Shown here: in pieces, positions 51,552-61,851 of the stretch
Numbering within the stretch: the stretch's first letter is position 1
Layout: every line of letters begins with the position of its first letter
Assembly (NCBI RefSeq): GCF_015714725.1
Contig: NZ_WBKM01000248.1
Span: 1-64,000, forward strand
DNA: 64,000 nucleotides
Reading direction: 5' to 3'
Source: Nostoc sp. WHI
GTDB lineage: Bacteria; Cyanobacteriota; Cyanobacteriia; Cyanobacteriales; Nostocaceae
Made by a program: the position numbers and the translations under genes
Notes under the pieces: model-generated
Database searches by the model: none
The model's input: only the letters and a program-made list of their open reading frames with translations
Told to the model about the DNA's origin: nothing

Positions 51552-53861
51552 CTATACTAACCGCTTCAGAGTTGACAACAAGGCTTCTTGATTAAAGCTG
51601 CCTTTGATAATATAGGCATTGGCTCCGGCTTCAGCACCCCGACGTTTATCTTCATCGCTGGCAAGGGAAGTAACCAGGATAATCGGTAGATCGCTATATT
51701 CCTGATATTGGCGGATTTTGGCAGTTAACCCCAAGCCATCGAGATTTGGCATTTGCACATCGGTGACAACGGCATCAACTGTATGCGATCGCAGTTTCTT
51801 CAATCCATCCAAACCATCCACAGCCGTAATCACTTCATAACCTGCGGTTTCTAAAATCCGCTTTTCTTGGGTGCGTGTGGCAATGGAATCTTCGACTAAT
51901 AAAACGGTTTGTTTTGGGGGCGCAAGTTGACGAGTTTGGGTGTGATAGGTGGACTGCGATCGCGATCGGGCTGACTTCACCAAATCTTGGGCATTCAACA
52001 CCATACACACATCTCCAGTGCCTAAAATTGTTGCTCCAGACACATTGCGGACTCGTTTAAGTAACTGACTCTGAGGTTTAATCACGACATCTTGCTCATC
52101 CACTAAGGCATCTACCACCACACCCAGTTTTTCTTGCCCAACCTGAAGAATGATACAGGAAAGCGCCGTTTGTTGAGTTAACCCAGATGTCATCGGGGGC
52201 AATTCTAATAGATCAGCCAATTGCACAATCGAAATGGGTTGGCTATCCCGAATTACTGTGTCATGTCCCTCTAAAGGAAAAATTTCTTCTGACTTGATTA
52301 GGCAGGCGGTTTGCACAAACTCGACTGGGATGGCGTAGGGCATTTCGTTCACCTGCACAATTAAGACATGGGCGGTTGCTAGGGTGATACTAAGATTGAC
52401 GCGCAGCGTACATCCCCGTCCAGGAAACGATTCTACCTCAATCGTGCCTTTCAATTTCTCGACATTGGTTTGCACCACATCCAGCCCTACACCCCGTCCT
52501 GATACTTCTGTCACCAGGGGTGCTGTTGAAAACCCTGGTGTGAAGATCAACGCCTGGATCTGGCTGGGAGTCATTGCCTCTGATTCTTCCTCCCGGCAAA
52601 TGCCCCGTTTCACTGCTATTTGTTTGATTTTATCCAATTCCAGCCCCCGTCCATCATCACTGATTTCCAGCACAATGTTGGTGGGAGTTTGGTAAGCCCT
52701 GAGCCGAATCGTTGCCGTTGTTGGTTTTCCTAGCCGTTCCCGTTCCTGTGGTGATTCAATCCCGTGATCGATCGCATTCCGCAGAATATGCATCAAAGGA
52801 TCTTTCATTTCTTCCAACAGACGTTTGTCGGCAAGGGTGTCTTTGCCTTCTAGGATCAACTCCACCAATTTTCCCTGCTGCCGCGCCAGATCGCTTACCA
52901 TCCGGGGGAAGAGGTTGAAGATGGTTGCAAAAGGCAGCAATCGCAGGGTACGAATCCCCTCTTCTAGATCGCCACTCAGTTGTTCCAGTCGAGTTGTGTC
53001 TTCGGAAAGAGAACTCCGCAGAGTATTCACCAAATGACCCAATTGCTCTAGTCGTTTTTCAGAGTGATGATGAAAACTTTCCAAACGTTGGAGGGCGACG
53101 TTACCCTGTTGCTCTCGGCTGAAGGCAAACCGATTAGTAAATAGCTCTCGGTTCCATTCTTCCCACAGATTGGCGATCGCCTCAATTTCTCCCAGCCGAT
53201 GAGCAATCCGAATTTTGGTTACAGTTAATTCCCCTGCCTGCGTCATCAACGTATCCAGCTGGCGAGTGCCAACACGGATGGTTTCGATGCGGTAGCTATT
53301 GGATTTTGGATTTTGGATTTTGGATTTTAGATTTTGGATTGATCCGTTTTCCTCTTGCTCTTGATTTATGTCAAAGGTATTGTTTTTTACTGTATTTGTG
53401 AATTCAATACCGTTGACTTCTGGCTCCTGACTCCCTATCTCTCCCGCGTCTCCCTCTTTTCCCTTCCAAGCTCCCATCAATTCTGCCAGAGCATAAAAGG
53501 TGTCAACCCTGGCAGGTTCTCCGGTGACGGCTTCGTGAACGAGTTTGCGGATGGCGGCGATCGCATGAGCGAGGCGTTCATAGGGTGCGTCTATCGCATT
53601 ATTCAACGAGGACACAGGGTTTTCTTGCCGCTTGAGTTGAGTCAAAATATGCTCAATCTGATGTGCCAGCGTGCCTACATCTTTAACTCCCAGCATATTG
53701 GCATCACCTTTAAGAGAATGCGCCTCCCGCATTAATGCTTCTAGGACAGCCAGATCATCGGGATGGTTTTCCAGATGCAGCAATCCATCATCCAGGTTTT
53801 GCAGGTGTTCTTCGCTGGCTACTTTGAAAACGGATCTCAGTTCTTCATCGTTGATCATCAT
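51552..53861 (-). CDS. cheA: CheA hybrid histidine kinase with C-terminal receiver
   Basis: A 769-residue kinase. HPt domain: H48 in REAHSLKGDANMLG. A linker of about 70 residues follows, part of it (SIQNLKSKIQNPKSN, about 175-189) encoded by an STRR at 53299-53341. The P3/HATPase region has VRVG-like TIRVGTRQLDTLMTQAGEL, HILRNAIDHGIESPQERERLG, EISDDGRGLELDKI and FTPGFSTAPLVTEVSGRGVGLDVV. The CheW-like P5 domain covers about 490-630 and a receiver domain about 650-769 (VLLVEDS, AVVTDVQMPNLDG). A P2 domain is not evident. It signals from the four receptors here; the fused receiver may be a phosphate sink. Confidence 0.93.
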   Translation of the reverse strand: MMINDEELRSVFKVASEEHLQNLDDGLLHLENHPDDLAVLEALMREAHSLKGDANMLGVKDVGTLAHQIEHILTQLKRQENPVSSLNNAIDAPYERLAHAIAAIRKLVHEAVTGEPARVDTFYALAELMGAWKGKEGDAGEIGSQEPEVNGIEFTNTVKNNTFDINQEQEENGSIQNLKSKIQNPKSNSYRIETIRVGTRQLDTLMTQAGELTVTKIRIAHRLGEIEAIANLWEEWNRELFTNRFAFSREQQGNVALQRLESFHHHSEKRLEQLGHLVNTLRSSLSEDTTRLEQLSGDLEEGIRTLRLLPFATIFNLFPRMVSDLARQQGKLVELILEGKDTLADKRLLEEMKDPLMHILRNAIDHGIESPQERERLGKPTTATIRLRAYQTPTNIVLEISDDGRGLELDKIKQIAVKRGICREEESEAMTPSQIQALIFTPGFSTAPLVTEVSGRGVGLDVVQTNVEKLKGTIEVESFPGRGCTLRVNLSITLATAHVLIVQVNEMPYAIPVEFVQTACLIKSEEIFPLEGHDTVIRDSQPISIVQLADLLELPPMTSGLTQQTALSCIILQVGQEKLGVVVDALVDEQDVVIKPQSQLLKRVRNVSGATILGTGDVCMVLNAQDLVKSARSRSQSTYHTQTRQLAPPKQTVLLVEDSIATRTQEKRILETAGYEVITAVDGLDGLKKLRSHTVDAVVTDVQMPNLDGLGLTAKIRQYQEYSDLPIILVTSLASDEDKRRGAEAGANAYIIKGSFNQEALLSTLKRLV

Positions 53862-53921
53862 AGTGTTATGGAATTTTAGATTTTAAATTTTGGATTTTGG
53901 ATTGAAGTTTTTTTCTCTTCA

Positions 53922-55502
53922 CTAAATAGTTGCCTTGAGTGCTTGCGCTGACTCGTTTAGTTGTTCAGTACCAGAGCGGATCTGGCTAATACCACTGGCA
54001 GTTTCACGCGCAGCAATATTCAGGTCATTCATGGCAGAGACAATTTGCTGAATAGCGATCGCCTGCTGGTTAATATTGAGTGAAATCTGTTGGCTGTTAA
54101 GTACGATGTTATTCACTGCATCTTCTACACCTGCAAAGGACTCTGATGTTTCCTGGGCAATTCGCGTCCCTTCTTCCACAGTTTTAGTTCCTTCATAGGT
54201 GACAACGACAGTGGTGCTGATGGCAGATTGAATGTCGCCTACTAGGGTGTTGATCTTTTCGGTTGATTTTTTGCTTTGGTCTGCCAGTTTGCGAATTTCA
54301 GCAGCAACAACTGCAAAGCCTTTACCGTGTTCCCCTGCCCGGACTGCTTCTACAGCAGCATTTAATGCCAGCATGTTGGTCTGACTTGCCAACTCACCCA
54401 CCAGATAAGAGATACTGCCAATCTGCTTAGTTTGTTCATTTAAGCGTGTGATTTGATTGGCAATGGCTCCCACTTTCTCCCGTAGGGTTGCCATACCCTT
54501 CAGTGTGTGTTTTACAGCTTCAGTACCGTTGCCTGCAAGGGTCAATGCCTGCCGTGCGCCTGCTGCCGCAGATTCTGCCTGTTCAGCTGACTGCTGCGAT
54601 GAAACTCCCAATTCATCGATCGTGATAGTGGTTTGATTCACGGAAGCTGCTTGTCTAGTAGCAGTCCGTTCTTGCTGCTCAACCGTCGCGGCGATTTCAT
54701 TGGTGGAGGCAGCCATTGTTTGAACAATTTGAGCAATTTTGCCGCTCAACGGTTTAGCAATTTTGTTGCTCAGAAACAGTCCTAGCAAGATTGCCCCCAA
54801 AGGCCCGGCAATGATACCAGTAATCACCCAACCTGCTGTCAGCCGAGAATCGGTATTGGCTGCTTGAGTGGCATCATCAGCAACCGTATGATTGATTTTG
54901 ATCAGTTGCAGCAATGATTCAGTTGTAACTGCAAATGAATCATCATTTTCTGCAATAGCGTTTTGGCTGATTTTTGTGAGTTGAGCGGCAGCAGCGATCG
55001 CCGCCTTCATTTCTGGAGAATTCTCTCGTCCCTGACTTAACAATTCAAACCGTCTGGCATTGGGGTTAATAATCCCTAAGCGGGCAAAGTCTTGGTAAGC
55101 CCGAAGATATGTAGAATGATCCTGCTTCCACTCCTGCCACTGTTGCTTAAACGTCTGGTAGAGCTTGTCTTCTTCGGGAGTGCGGGGCGCGGGTTCATAT
55201 TCCTCAAAGCCCACGTCGATTTGCTTCCAGGCTACCTGTATCCGATTTAGCTCAGACTGTCTCGCTGAGGAGGCTAGCTCAGGGTTGACAAGCGCCCGCT
55301 CTGCCGCCTGGATCTGGGTCTGCCCTTCATAAATTCTCCACAACCCGTTAATACTGGGTAGGCTGGTATGGCTGAGGGTGTCGATATGTCTAGTTAATTG
55401 ATGAGTACCCCGCCAGCCCACAGACCCTACAGCCAAAACGACACCGCCCATCAGCAAAAATGAACCCATCAATTGTCCATGCAAAGACATATTTTTCAAC
55501 AT
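53922..55502 (-). CDS. Methyl-accepting chemotaxis protein (4HB-type sensor)
   Basis: A 526-residue receptor: first membrane helix [20 protein letters not shown], a periplasmic four-helix-bundle domain (about 35-210), a second helix [22 protein letters not shown], then directly the long cytoplasmic coiled coil with the signalling tip [20 protein letters not shown], followed by [17 protein letters not shown] recognisable HAMP domain is missing or very short. No C-terminal NWETF pentapeptide for CheR/CheB tethering. It is the third of a set of three consecutive receptors upstream of cheA. Confidence 0.9.
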   Translation of the reverse strand: MLKNMSLHGQLMGSFLLMGGVVLAVGSVGWRGTHQLTRHIDTLSHTSLPSINGLWRIYEGQTQIQAAERALVNPELASSARQSELNRIQVAWKQIDVGFEEYEPAPRTPEEDKLYQTFKQQWQEWKQDHSTYLRAYQDFARLGIINPNARRFELLSQGRENSPEMKAAIAAAAQLTKISQNAIAENDDSFAVTTESLLQLIKINHTVADDATQAANTDSRLTAGWVITGIIAGPLGAILLGLFLSNKIAKPLSGKIAQIVQTMAASTNEIAATVEQQERTATRQAASVNQTTITIDELGVSSQQSAEQAESAAAGARQALTLAGNGTEAVKHTLKGMATLREKVGAIANQITRLNEQTKQIGSISYLVGELASQTNMLALNAAVEAVRAGEHGKGFAVVAAEIRKLADQSKKSTEKINTLVGDIQSAISTTVVVTYEGTKTVEEGTRIAQETSESFAGVEDAVNNIVLNSQQISLNINQQAIAIQQIVSAMNDLNIAARETASGISQIRSGTEQLNESAQALKATI

Positions 55503-55523
55503 ACCTGTAACTCCAATACACTT

Positions 55524-56930
55524 TTAAACAACGGTTTTTAGCTCCTGGGCGGCATCATTCAGCCGTTGCGTACCGACTTTGATCTGACTGATGCCAGAAG
55601 CGGTTTCTCTGGCGGCAATGTTGAGCGAGTTCATCGCTTCTACCACTTGTTGCACCGCGATCGCCTGTTGATTGGAAGTCAGGGAAATTTGCTGACCATT
55701 CACCGCGATCGTTTTGATCGCATCTACAATCTTTTCTACGGTTTTCGTGCCTTCACCAGTCACCATAACAGTGGAATTGGTCGATTTTTGAATGTCATTG
55801 ACCAGTACATTAATTTTTTCCGCCGATCGCTTACTCTGGTCTGCTAGTTTGCGAATTTCGGCAGCCACAACTGCAAAGCCTTTGCCATGTTCCCCGGCTC
55901 GCACCGCTTCCACTGCCGCATTCAGCGCTAGCATATTAGTCTGACTGGCCAAGTCACTAACTAGGGTGGAGATCGTGCCGATTTGATTGGTTTGTTCGCT
56001 CAGGTGAAGAATTTGGGTTGCAATGTCGCCTACTTTCTCACGCAAACTCGATTCGCTAGTCTGACCCTCTTGATTGCGACCGTCTACCAGCAACAATACC
56101 TGCCGCGCTCCTGCGGCTGAGGCTTCTGCTTGTTCGGCAGACTGGCGCGAGGAAGCCCCCAACTCATCCATTGTGGTGGTGGTTTGGTTGACAGAACTGG
56201 CTTGTTGGATGGTGGCGCGTTCTTGCTGCTCAATCGTCGTGGCAATTTCAGTTGTAGAAGTCGCGATCGCACTGGCAGAGGCGTTCATCTGTTGGGAAGT
56301 GCGGCTAATGACCCAGATGCCAATTAAAACAGATAGCACAAGGGAGAGTCCACTTGCTAGCATCACCGTGAACTTGAGGACATTGAGCGCCTCTTGCTGC
56401 TGTTTCGCGGCGGTTGCAAAAGTCTCATCTTCTCGCTGCTGCATTTCTTCAATCACGTCTACGACATCCTCAACCAGAGCGCTGACATTTCCCTTGCTCC
56501 AGGTTTCAATGGCTTCTTTGACTTTGCCCTGATCCACCTTTGTAATCAGGTCATCCTGAAAAGCAAGCAGTTTATTCAGCAGTTCCTCTACTTTGGTTAA
56601 AGATTGTCGCTCCTGTTCCGATCTGGCAAGTGTCATCAGTTTTGCTAGAAAGTCCCTGGAGTTCTTGTGAGCCTTCCGGTAGTTATCAAGCGACTGAGGA
56701 TTTTTTTCTAACAAATAACCTCGGGTTGACTTAGAACCACTTTGCAGACTAACAGCAAGATCATCAATTGTTGAATTAATCTCATAAGAAGATAGTAAAT
56801 TTTCTGATCGTTGGTTCACAGTGTTAATATTGATGACTGTCGCACCGGCAGAAACTAACAATGCCAGCACGGGAACGGCATACCCGGCAATAATCCAGTA
56901 TCTTAATCTCCAGTTTCGTTTGCTTTGCAT
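55524..56930 (-). CDS. Methyl-accepting chemotaxis protein (CHASE3-like sensor)
   Basis: A 468-residue receptor: TM1 [19 protein letters not shown], a periplasmic CHASE3-like bundle (about 35-185, with [20 protein letters not shown]), TM2 [20 protein letters not shown], and the cytoplasmic coiled coil with tip [20 protein letters not shown]. As in its neighbours, no clear HAMP and no C-terminal CheR-binding pentapeptide. GGAGATCACAAAATG gives a good ribosome-binding site. The stop is 21 bp before the next receptor gene. Confidence 0.9.
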   Translation of the reverse strand: MQSKRNWRLRYWIIAGYAVPVLALLVSAGATVININTVNQRSENLLSSYEINSTIDDLAVSLQSGSKSTRGYLLEKNPQSLDNYRKAHKNSRDFLAKLMTLARSEQERQSLTKVEELLNKLLAFQDDLITKVDQGKVKEAIETWSKGNVSALVEDVVDVIEEMQQREDETFATAAKQQQEALNVLKFTVMLASGLSLVLSVLIGIWVISRTSQQMNASASAIATSTTEIATTIEQQERATIQQASSVNQTTTTMDELGASSRQSAEQAEASAAGARQVLLLVDGRNQEGQTSESSLREKVGDIATQILHLSEQTNQIGTISTLVSDLASQTNMLALNAAVEAVRAGEHGKGFAVVAAEIRKLADQSKRSAEKINVLVNDIQKSTNSTVMVTGEGTKTVEKIVDAIKTIAVNGQQISLTSNQQAIAVQQVVEAMNSLNIAARETASGISQIKVGTQRLNDAAQELKTVV

Positions 56931-57053
56931 TTTGTGATCTCCTGTAAGTGAATGAGTTCGAGAATTTCCAGATATTGCTGTGACACAATTTTGGATTTTA
57001 GATTTTAGTTAGATTGACCCCAGCCTAAAGCTACGGTGAAACACAAGTATCTT

Positions 57054-57250
57054 GACCTGCATCTTAGTTACATCGACCTGCATCTTAGTTGCATCGACCC
57101 GCATCTTAGTTACATCGACCCGCATCTTAGTTACATCGACCCGCATCTTAGTTACATCGACCCGCATCTTGGTTACATCGACCCGCATCTTAGTTACATC
57201 GACCCGCACCTTAATTGCATCGACCCGCACCTTAGTTGCATTGACCCGCA
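57054..57250. repeat. 21-bp minisatellite, nine full copies plus a partial one
   Basis: Units GACCCGCATCTTAGTTACAT(C), 21 bp, begin at 57054, 57075, 57096, 57117, 57138, 57159, 57180, 57201 and 57222, with a partial unit from 57243. Central copies are identical; end copies carry one to four changes. Because 21 is a multiple of three, both strands stay open (the minus strand would read MRVDVTK repeats), but there is no ribosome-binding site or flanking coding signal, so I treat it as non-coding. It lies in the gene-free stretch 56931-57530 between two receptor genes. Confidence 0.9.
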
Positions 57251-57356
57251 AAAATTAACTTCATCAACGTTACGCATTCACTCTAAAAGATTTGTGTGAC
57301 TTCACAGCAGGAGGAAGAGTCATTTCTCCCTGTCCCCCTGCCCCCTGCCTTTACTA

Positions 57357-57535
57357 AACTGAGTGCTGAGTCCTGAGTGCTGAGTGAAGAAAAGTACGGG
57401 CTAAACCCTAGCTTTCCGCTAACAGCACTGATGTACTTGGGTTTTAGCCCCGCCCCTTGTGGGCGGTCTTTCAACTCAGCACGGGCTAAACCCTAGCTTT
57501 CCGCTAACAGCACTCGGAACTCAGCACTCTTCATA
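57357..57535. repeat. Dispersed STRR-based repeat (copy 2) carrying two identical small inserts
   Basis: Same order as 5014-5205, but with the 26-bp sequence GGGCTAAACCCTAGCTTTCC+GCTAAC added twice (57398-57423 and 57483-57508), each time inside a CAGCAC unit. The last bases form the stop region of the downstream receptor gene (TGA at 57531-57533). Confidence 0.8.
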
Positions 57536-58985
57536 CAACACTCTGTAATTTGGAGGCTGCATCATTGAGTTGATGAGTAGTAACGCGAGTCTGACTGATG
57601 CCACTGGCTGTTTCTCTGGCAGAGCTATTGAGGGCATTCATTGCCTGTAAGATTTGCTGCACCGCCGTTGCTTGCTGATTGGCGTTGAACGAGATTTGCT
57701 GAATATTCAACACCATACCGTTGACGGCATCGGTGACATTACTAAATACTTCCACCGTCTGCTTAGTCATTACCGCCCCCTGTTGAGCAGTTTTTGTGCT
57801 TTCATCCGTCATCACAACGGTTGAGTTGATGGCGGATTGAATGTCATTCACCAGCCCATTAATTTTTTCCGCCGATCGCTTGCTCTGGTCTGCAAGTTTG
57901 CGAATTTCGGCGGCGACGACTGCAAATCCTTTGCCCTGTTCCCCGGCTCGGACTGCCTCCACTGCTGCATTTAGCGCCAGCATATTAGTCTGATTTGCTA
58001 GGTCACTCACCAACCCGGAAATACTGCCAATTTGCTTGGTTTGTTCGGTCAGGCGCAACATTTGGTCTGCTACCGTACTGACTCTATTACTTAAAGCAGA
58101 CATTCCTTCCAGGTTGCGGCTGAGTGATTGATTGCCTTGATCGGCCAAATTTAAGACCTGTTGAGCGCTGGTGGAAGCAGTTGCGGCTTGCTGGGCAGAC
58201 TGTTGGGCAGAGGCGCTGAGTTCATCCATTGTGGTGGTGGTTTCGCTGACCGAGGTTGCCTGTTGATTGGCTGTGCGCTCTTGCTGCTCAACCGTAGCCG
58301 CAATTTCATTAGAAGAGGAGGCGATCGCGTTGGCAACCTGCATAATCGGTTGCACAATTTCCCTGGCAATGAAGAACAATACAAATGAGCCGAATAGGAT
58401 TGCGATCGTGGTTCCTCCCAAGGAAACCAAGTCTGCCATGAATGCTGTCTGCTTCGCTATCTGTTGCCTGTCTGCCAGCAAGCGATCCTCGATCTGCGTC
58501 ATCTCTGCTAGTTTGCTCCGAATCTCATCCATGATGTGCTTGCCTTTATTGGAAAGGATCAGAGTCATGGCTTCCTGGCGTTTTCCCTGCTGTGTCAAAT
58601 CAATGGTTTCAGCAAGTTCTGCCATTTTGTCTTTTGCCAGTTGCTTAACCTGATTCAGCCGTGTCACTTGCTCCGGGTTGTCCTGAATCAGCTTGTTAAC
58701 TTCATCAAAGCTTTTCTCAAAATTGGCAACGGATGTGTTGTAAGGCTCCAAATAGTTCGCCTTTTGGGTCAGGATAAAGCCACGCTGTCCGGTTTCGGCA
58801 TCGACTAGCAGCTTGCTAATATTTTCTAGATTTCCCTCAACTTGGTAAGTGTGGCTGACCCAGCCATTGGACTCCACTAACTTGTTGGTCGTGAGCTTGG
58901 AGACAATGCCAATCACAACCATGACTACAAATACCGAACCAAACCCAAAGGTAACAACCCGACCGAGCTTGAAATTATATTGCAT
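57531..58985 (-). CDS. Methyl-accepting chemotaxis protein (CHASE3 sensor)
   Basis: A 484-residue receptor: TM1 [20 protein letters not shown], a periplasmic CHASE3 domain (about 35-180: [39 protein letters not shown]), TM2 [20 protein letters not shown], then the cytoplasmic coiled coil with tip [23 protein letters not shown] 58985 is chosen over GTG 59000 because GAAGAGG lies 6-7 bp before it. No clear HAMP. It follows cheW; an STRR of GAATTAC units (59054-59087) lies between. Confidence 0.9.
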   Translation of the reverse strand: MQYNFKLGRVVTFGFGSVFVVMVVIGIVSKLTTNKLVESNGWVSHTYQVEGNLENISKLLVDAETGQRGFILTQKANYLEPYNTSVANFEKSFDEVNKLIQDNPEQVTRLNQVKQLAKDKMAELAETIDLTQQGKRQEAMTLILSNKGKHIMDEIRSKLAEMTQIEDRLLADRQQIAKQTAFMADLVSLGGTTIAILFGSFVLFFIAREIVQPIMQVANAIASSSNEIAATVEQQERTANQQATSVSETTTTMDELSASAQQSAQQAATASTSAQQVLNLADQGNQSLSRNLEGMSALSNRVSTVADQMLRLTEQTKQIGSISGLVSDLANQTNMLALNAAVEAVRAGEQGKGFAVVAAEIRKLADQSKRSAEKINGLVNDIQSAINSTVVMTDESTKTAQQGAVMTKQTVEVFSNVTDAVNGMVLNIQQISFNANQQATAVQQILQAMNALNSSARETASGISQTRVTTHQLNDAASKLQSVV

Positions 58986-59090
58986 ATTAAACCTCTTCAC
59001 AAAAATAATGAAACAATTACAAACTCTGAAACCCAGACTAAGTAAAACCTTGTTAATTACGAATTACGAATTACGAATTACGAATTAGTA

Positions 59091-60167
59091 TTAGACCTCT
59101 TCATTGACAACCAACACTTCTGAAGTGAGCAGTTTAGACAAATTAATGATGCTCATCATCCGATCGCGATAAGGTGCGACACCCTGGAGATAGTCGTCCT
59201 TGGCAGAATGCAGGGCAATTGGAGCCGTAGTCATTTGGGAGGGATGAATATACGTCACATCAAAAATGTCATCGACGGCAATCCCCGCCACTCGTTGCTC
59301 CAGGCGCACGACAACGGCTTGCTGATGGGATGTACTCCCCACCATAGGCGATCGCACTCCCTTCATCGGCAAATCAACTACATCATTGATGTTAATTAAG
59401 GTGATAATTTCGCCCCGTAAATTGATGTTGCCAAGAATGTGCGGTGGACAGCAGGGAATCGGAGTAATCTTGTGAATCTCGGTAAACTCATGCACCGTTT
59501 CCAAGCCAAACCCAAAGTACTCACCCCCCAACCCTACAACCGCCAGAGGCAAGAGCCACGCCGAATCCTCGTCAGCGATCGCACACCGCAGACTTTCAGT
59601 TCGCTCTCGAAAAACCTGCCGCTCTTGGGAATCGAAATGATCATATAATCCGTGATTTAAGGCTGAATCAGAGGGGTGTTTTGGTGCGTCTGAGCCGTTG
59701 TGAAAATCAGAATTTGGACTAAGCGCAGTCTCTATCAGGGCGTATTGCACCAACAGCTCAGGATTAAGCAATGTAACGATGCCTTCCTCAACGTTGGCAA
59801 TGCCAGTTACCAATCCATCCGGCAAACTCTCTTTTGACTCACCACAGATATTTGCAGCGATCTGATCAGCTGCGATCGCTTGCACACTATCTACTTGACT
59901 AACGATAATTCCGATTCGTTGAGTCTCCCATTCCAGCACAATCATGCTGTCAGTCAATTGAAAAGGGGGACGTGTTTGTTCTAAACGGTGATATAAATCC
60001 ATCACCGGGAGAAACTTTCCTCGCAGATTAATCACGCCTAAAATTGTCTCAGGAGTTTCTGCGATCGCCGTCACTTCTGGCAGAAAGAAGAGTTCTTGCA
60101 CGGCTGTAGCCGGAATGCCATAGCGTGAGCGATTCAGGTTAAACATTAAATAGGATTGATGATTCAT
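59091..60167 (-). CDS. cheW: CheW-type coupling protein with two CheW domains
   Basis: A 358-residue protein with two CheW folds. Domain 1 (about 5-145): LMFNLNRSRYGIPATAVQEL, TILGVINLRGKFLPVMDL and VLEWETQRIGIIVSQVDSV. Domain 2 (about 205-350): LLPLAVVGLGGEYFGFGLET, HILGNINLRGEIITLININ and AVVVRLEQRVAGIAVDDIF. A polar linker joins them. Single-domain CheW is about 150 residues, so this is a tandem form that could bridge receptors and CheA in arrays. It lies between receptor genes within the cluster. Confidence 0.9.
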   Translation of the reverse strand: MNHQSYLMFNLNRSRYGIPATAVQELFFLPEVTAIAETPETILGVINLRGKFLPVMDLYHRLEQTRPPFQLTDSMIVLEWETQRIGIIVSQVDSVQAIAADQIAANICGESKESLPDGLVTGIANVEEGIVTLLNPELLVQYALIETALSPNSDFHNGSDAPKHPSDSALNHGLYDHFDSQERQVFRERTESLRCAIADEDSAWLLPLAVVGLGGEYFGFGLETVHEFTEIHKITPIPCCPPHILGNINLRGEIITLININDVVDLPMKGVRSPMVGSTSHQQAVVVRLEQRVAGIAVDDIFDVTYIHPSQMTTAPIALHSAKDDYLQGVAPYRDRMMSIINLSKLLTSEVLVVNEEV

Positions 60168-60365
60168 AGCGATATTGATTTTAAATTTGTAGATAATGGA
60201 GAGCAGGGGGACATCGGCTGTTACGGCTAAAGAAACGTGAGTTCGACAAGTCTTATTTGACCTCTCCCCCAGCCCCTCTCCGACGCGGAGAGGGGAGCAA
60301 AAAGCTTAATTTTTCGTTGCTCCTCCCTTTCCGTTTCGGAGAGGGAGAGGTTCATGGAACTCACG

Positions 60366-61814
60366 CTAAACCACAGCCTTGAGATTGAGCGCGACCTCAT
60401 TGAGTTGTTTTGTTTCCACCCTAGTTTGACCAATGCCAGAAGCCGTTTGATCAGCCCCAACTTTGAGGCTATCCATCACCTGAACTACTTGCTGAACCGC
60501 AACGGCTTGTTGCTTGGCAGTTAGGGAAATTTGCTGACTATTGAGGAAAACACTATTGATCGCGTCAGCCACTCCAGCAAAGGTTTCAGCCGTTCCTTGA
60601 GCCGTTTTGACTCCTTGCTCTACTTGCTTTGTCCCTTCATCGGTTACAGTCGCGGTGGCTTTAATCGCAACTTGAATCTGACTCACCAGCCCCCGAATTT
60701 TCTCAGCAGACTGCTTGCTTTGATCTGCCAATTTGCGGATTTCACTAGACACAACGGTAAATCCTTTACCCTGTTCTCCAGCCCGTACCGCTTCTACAGC
60801 CGCATTCAGGGCTAACATATTGGTTTGATTGGCAATATCTCCGACTAAAGTAGAAATGCTACCAATTTGGTCTGCTTGTTCACTCAACCTCTGAATTCCT
60901 TCGGCAATTTGCTCAACCTTTTGTTTGAGAAATGCCATGTCTTCTAAGGTATGCGCTACATCTTTCGTGCCAGAGGATGCCAGATTAGACACTTGTTGAG
61001 CGCTGATCGTCGCAATGTCCGCTTGTTCCACAGACTGACGGCAGGAAATCCCCAATTCATTCATAGTGGCAGTAGTCTGGCTCACGGCTGTTGCTTGCTG
61101 AGTAGCAGTTCGTTCTTGTTGCTCAACGGCGGCGGCAATTTCTGAGGCCGAACTGGCGATCGCATCTACCGAACGATTCACCGTCTTGGTCACTCTTGCC
61201 CAAATCAGAGAAGCGGCTATACTGGAAAGAATTAGCCCTAACAGACCAATAATCAGTGAGCCAAATATTAGATAGCGCATTGAATTCGTTGTGGTTTGAG
61301 TCAAGTGCGCTAAAATTTCTTGCTGATGCTGATTAAATTCTGTATTCAGTTGATCTAGCTCTCCAACAACCGTTTTCGATTCTTGCAAGTATAAGGTTAT
61401 TGCATCTTTTAGCTTGCCTTGCTCAATTAGACGAAAGGTTTCCTTGCACAGGTCATCAAACTGATTTTCCATTTTGAGCATCCGGTCAAAAACTTTTTTC
61501 TGCCCCGGGTCATCAATGAAAGGTCTTGTAGTTTCTACCGCCTTGTCATAGAGCTGTTTCTGCTTCTCAAATTCTTGCAGTGGATTATTATTCTGAACCA
61601 GGAGGTAGCCCCGCGCTTGACGACCCATCATTGATGTTCTCAAAATCATCTCGTCTGTTCCAATGATCGCTTCCTGAGCGCGTCCTACCTCTTTGAAAGT
61701 TTGGGCAGTTTGATTACCCACTACAAAAATCATGCCGCTTAAGCCAAGTAGCAACGTGACGGGGAGTGAGAATCCCAAAAATATTTGTCCTCTCAGTTTG
61801 AAATTGTTAAGCAT
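60366..61814 (-). CDS. Methyl-accepting chemotaxis protein (CHASE3/4HB-like sensor)
   Basis: A 482-residue receptor: TM1 [20 protein letters not shown], a periplasmic bundle (about 35-190: [20 protein letters not shown]), TM2 [20 protein letters not shown], then the cytoplasmic coiled coil with tip [20 protein letters not shown] followed by [35 protein letters not shown] is a strong ribosome-binding site. It comes right after cheR (37-bp gap). A GC-rich inverted repeat (CTCTCC..GGAGAG type, about 60260-60350) separates it from cheW. Confidence 0.9.
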   Translation of the reverse strand: MLNNFKLRGQIFLGFSLPVTLLLGLSGMIFVVGNQTAQTFKEVGRAQEAIIGTDEMILRTSMMGRQARGYLLVQNNNPLQEFEKQKQLYDKAVETTRPFIDDPGQKKVFDRMLKMENQFDDLCKETFRLIEQGKLKDAITLYLQESKTVVGELDQLNTEFNQHQQEILAHLTQTTTNSMRYLIFGSLIIGLLGLILSSIAASLIWARVTKTVNRSVDAIASSASEIAAAVEQQERTATQQATAVSQTTATMNELGISCRQSVEQADIATISAQQVSNLASSGTKDVAHTLEDMAFLKQKVEQIAEGIQRLSEQADQIGSISTLVGDIANQTNMLALNAAVEAVRAGEQGKGFTVVSSEIRKLADQSKQSAEKIRGLVSQIQVAIKATATVTDEGTKQVEQGVKTAQGTAETFAGVADAINSVFLNSQQISLTAKQQAVAVQQVVQVMDSLKVGADQTASGIGQTRVETKQLNEVALNLKAVV

Positions 61815-61851
61815 TTGTTACTCCTTTGGCAGTGGTTTAAATGATTCGATA

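Noticed and set aside
57009-57299. Open frames on both strands reading 7-residue repeats
   Set aside because: They result from a 21-bp minisatellite whose length is a multiple of three; no ribosome-binding site or unique coding region is present.
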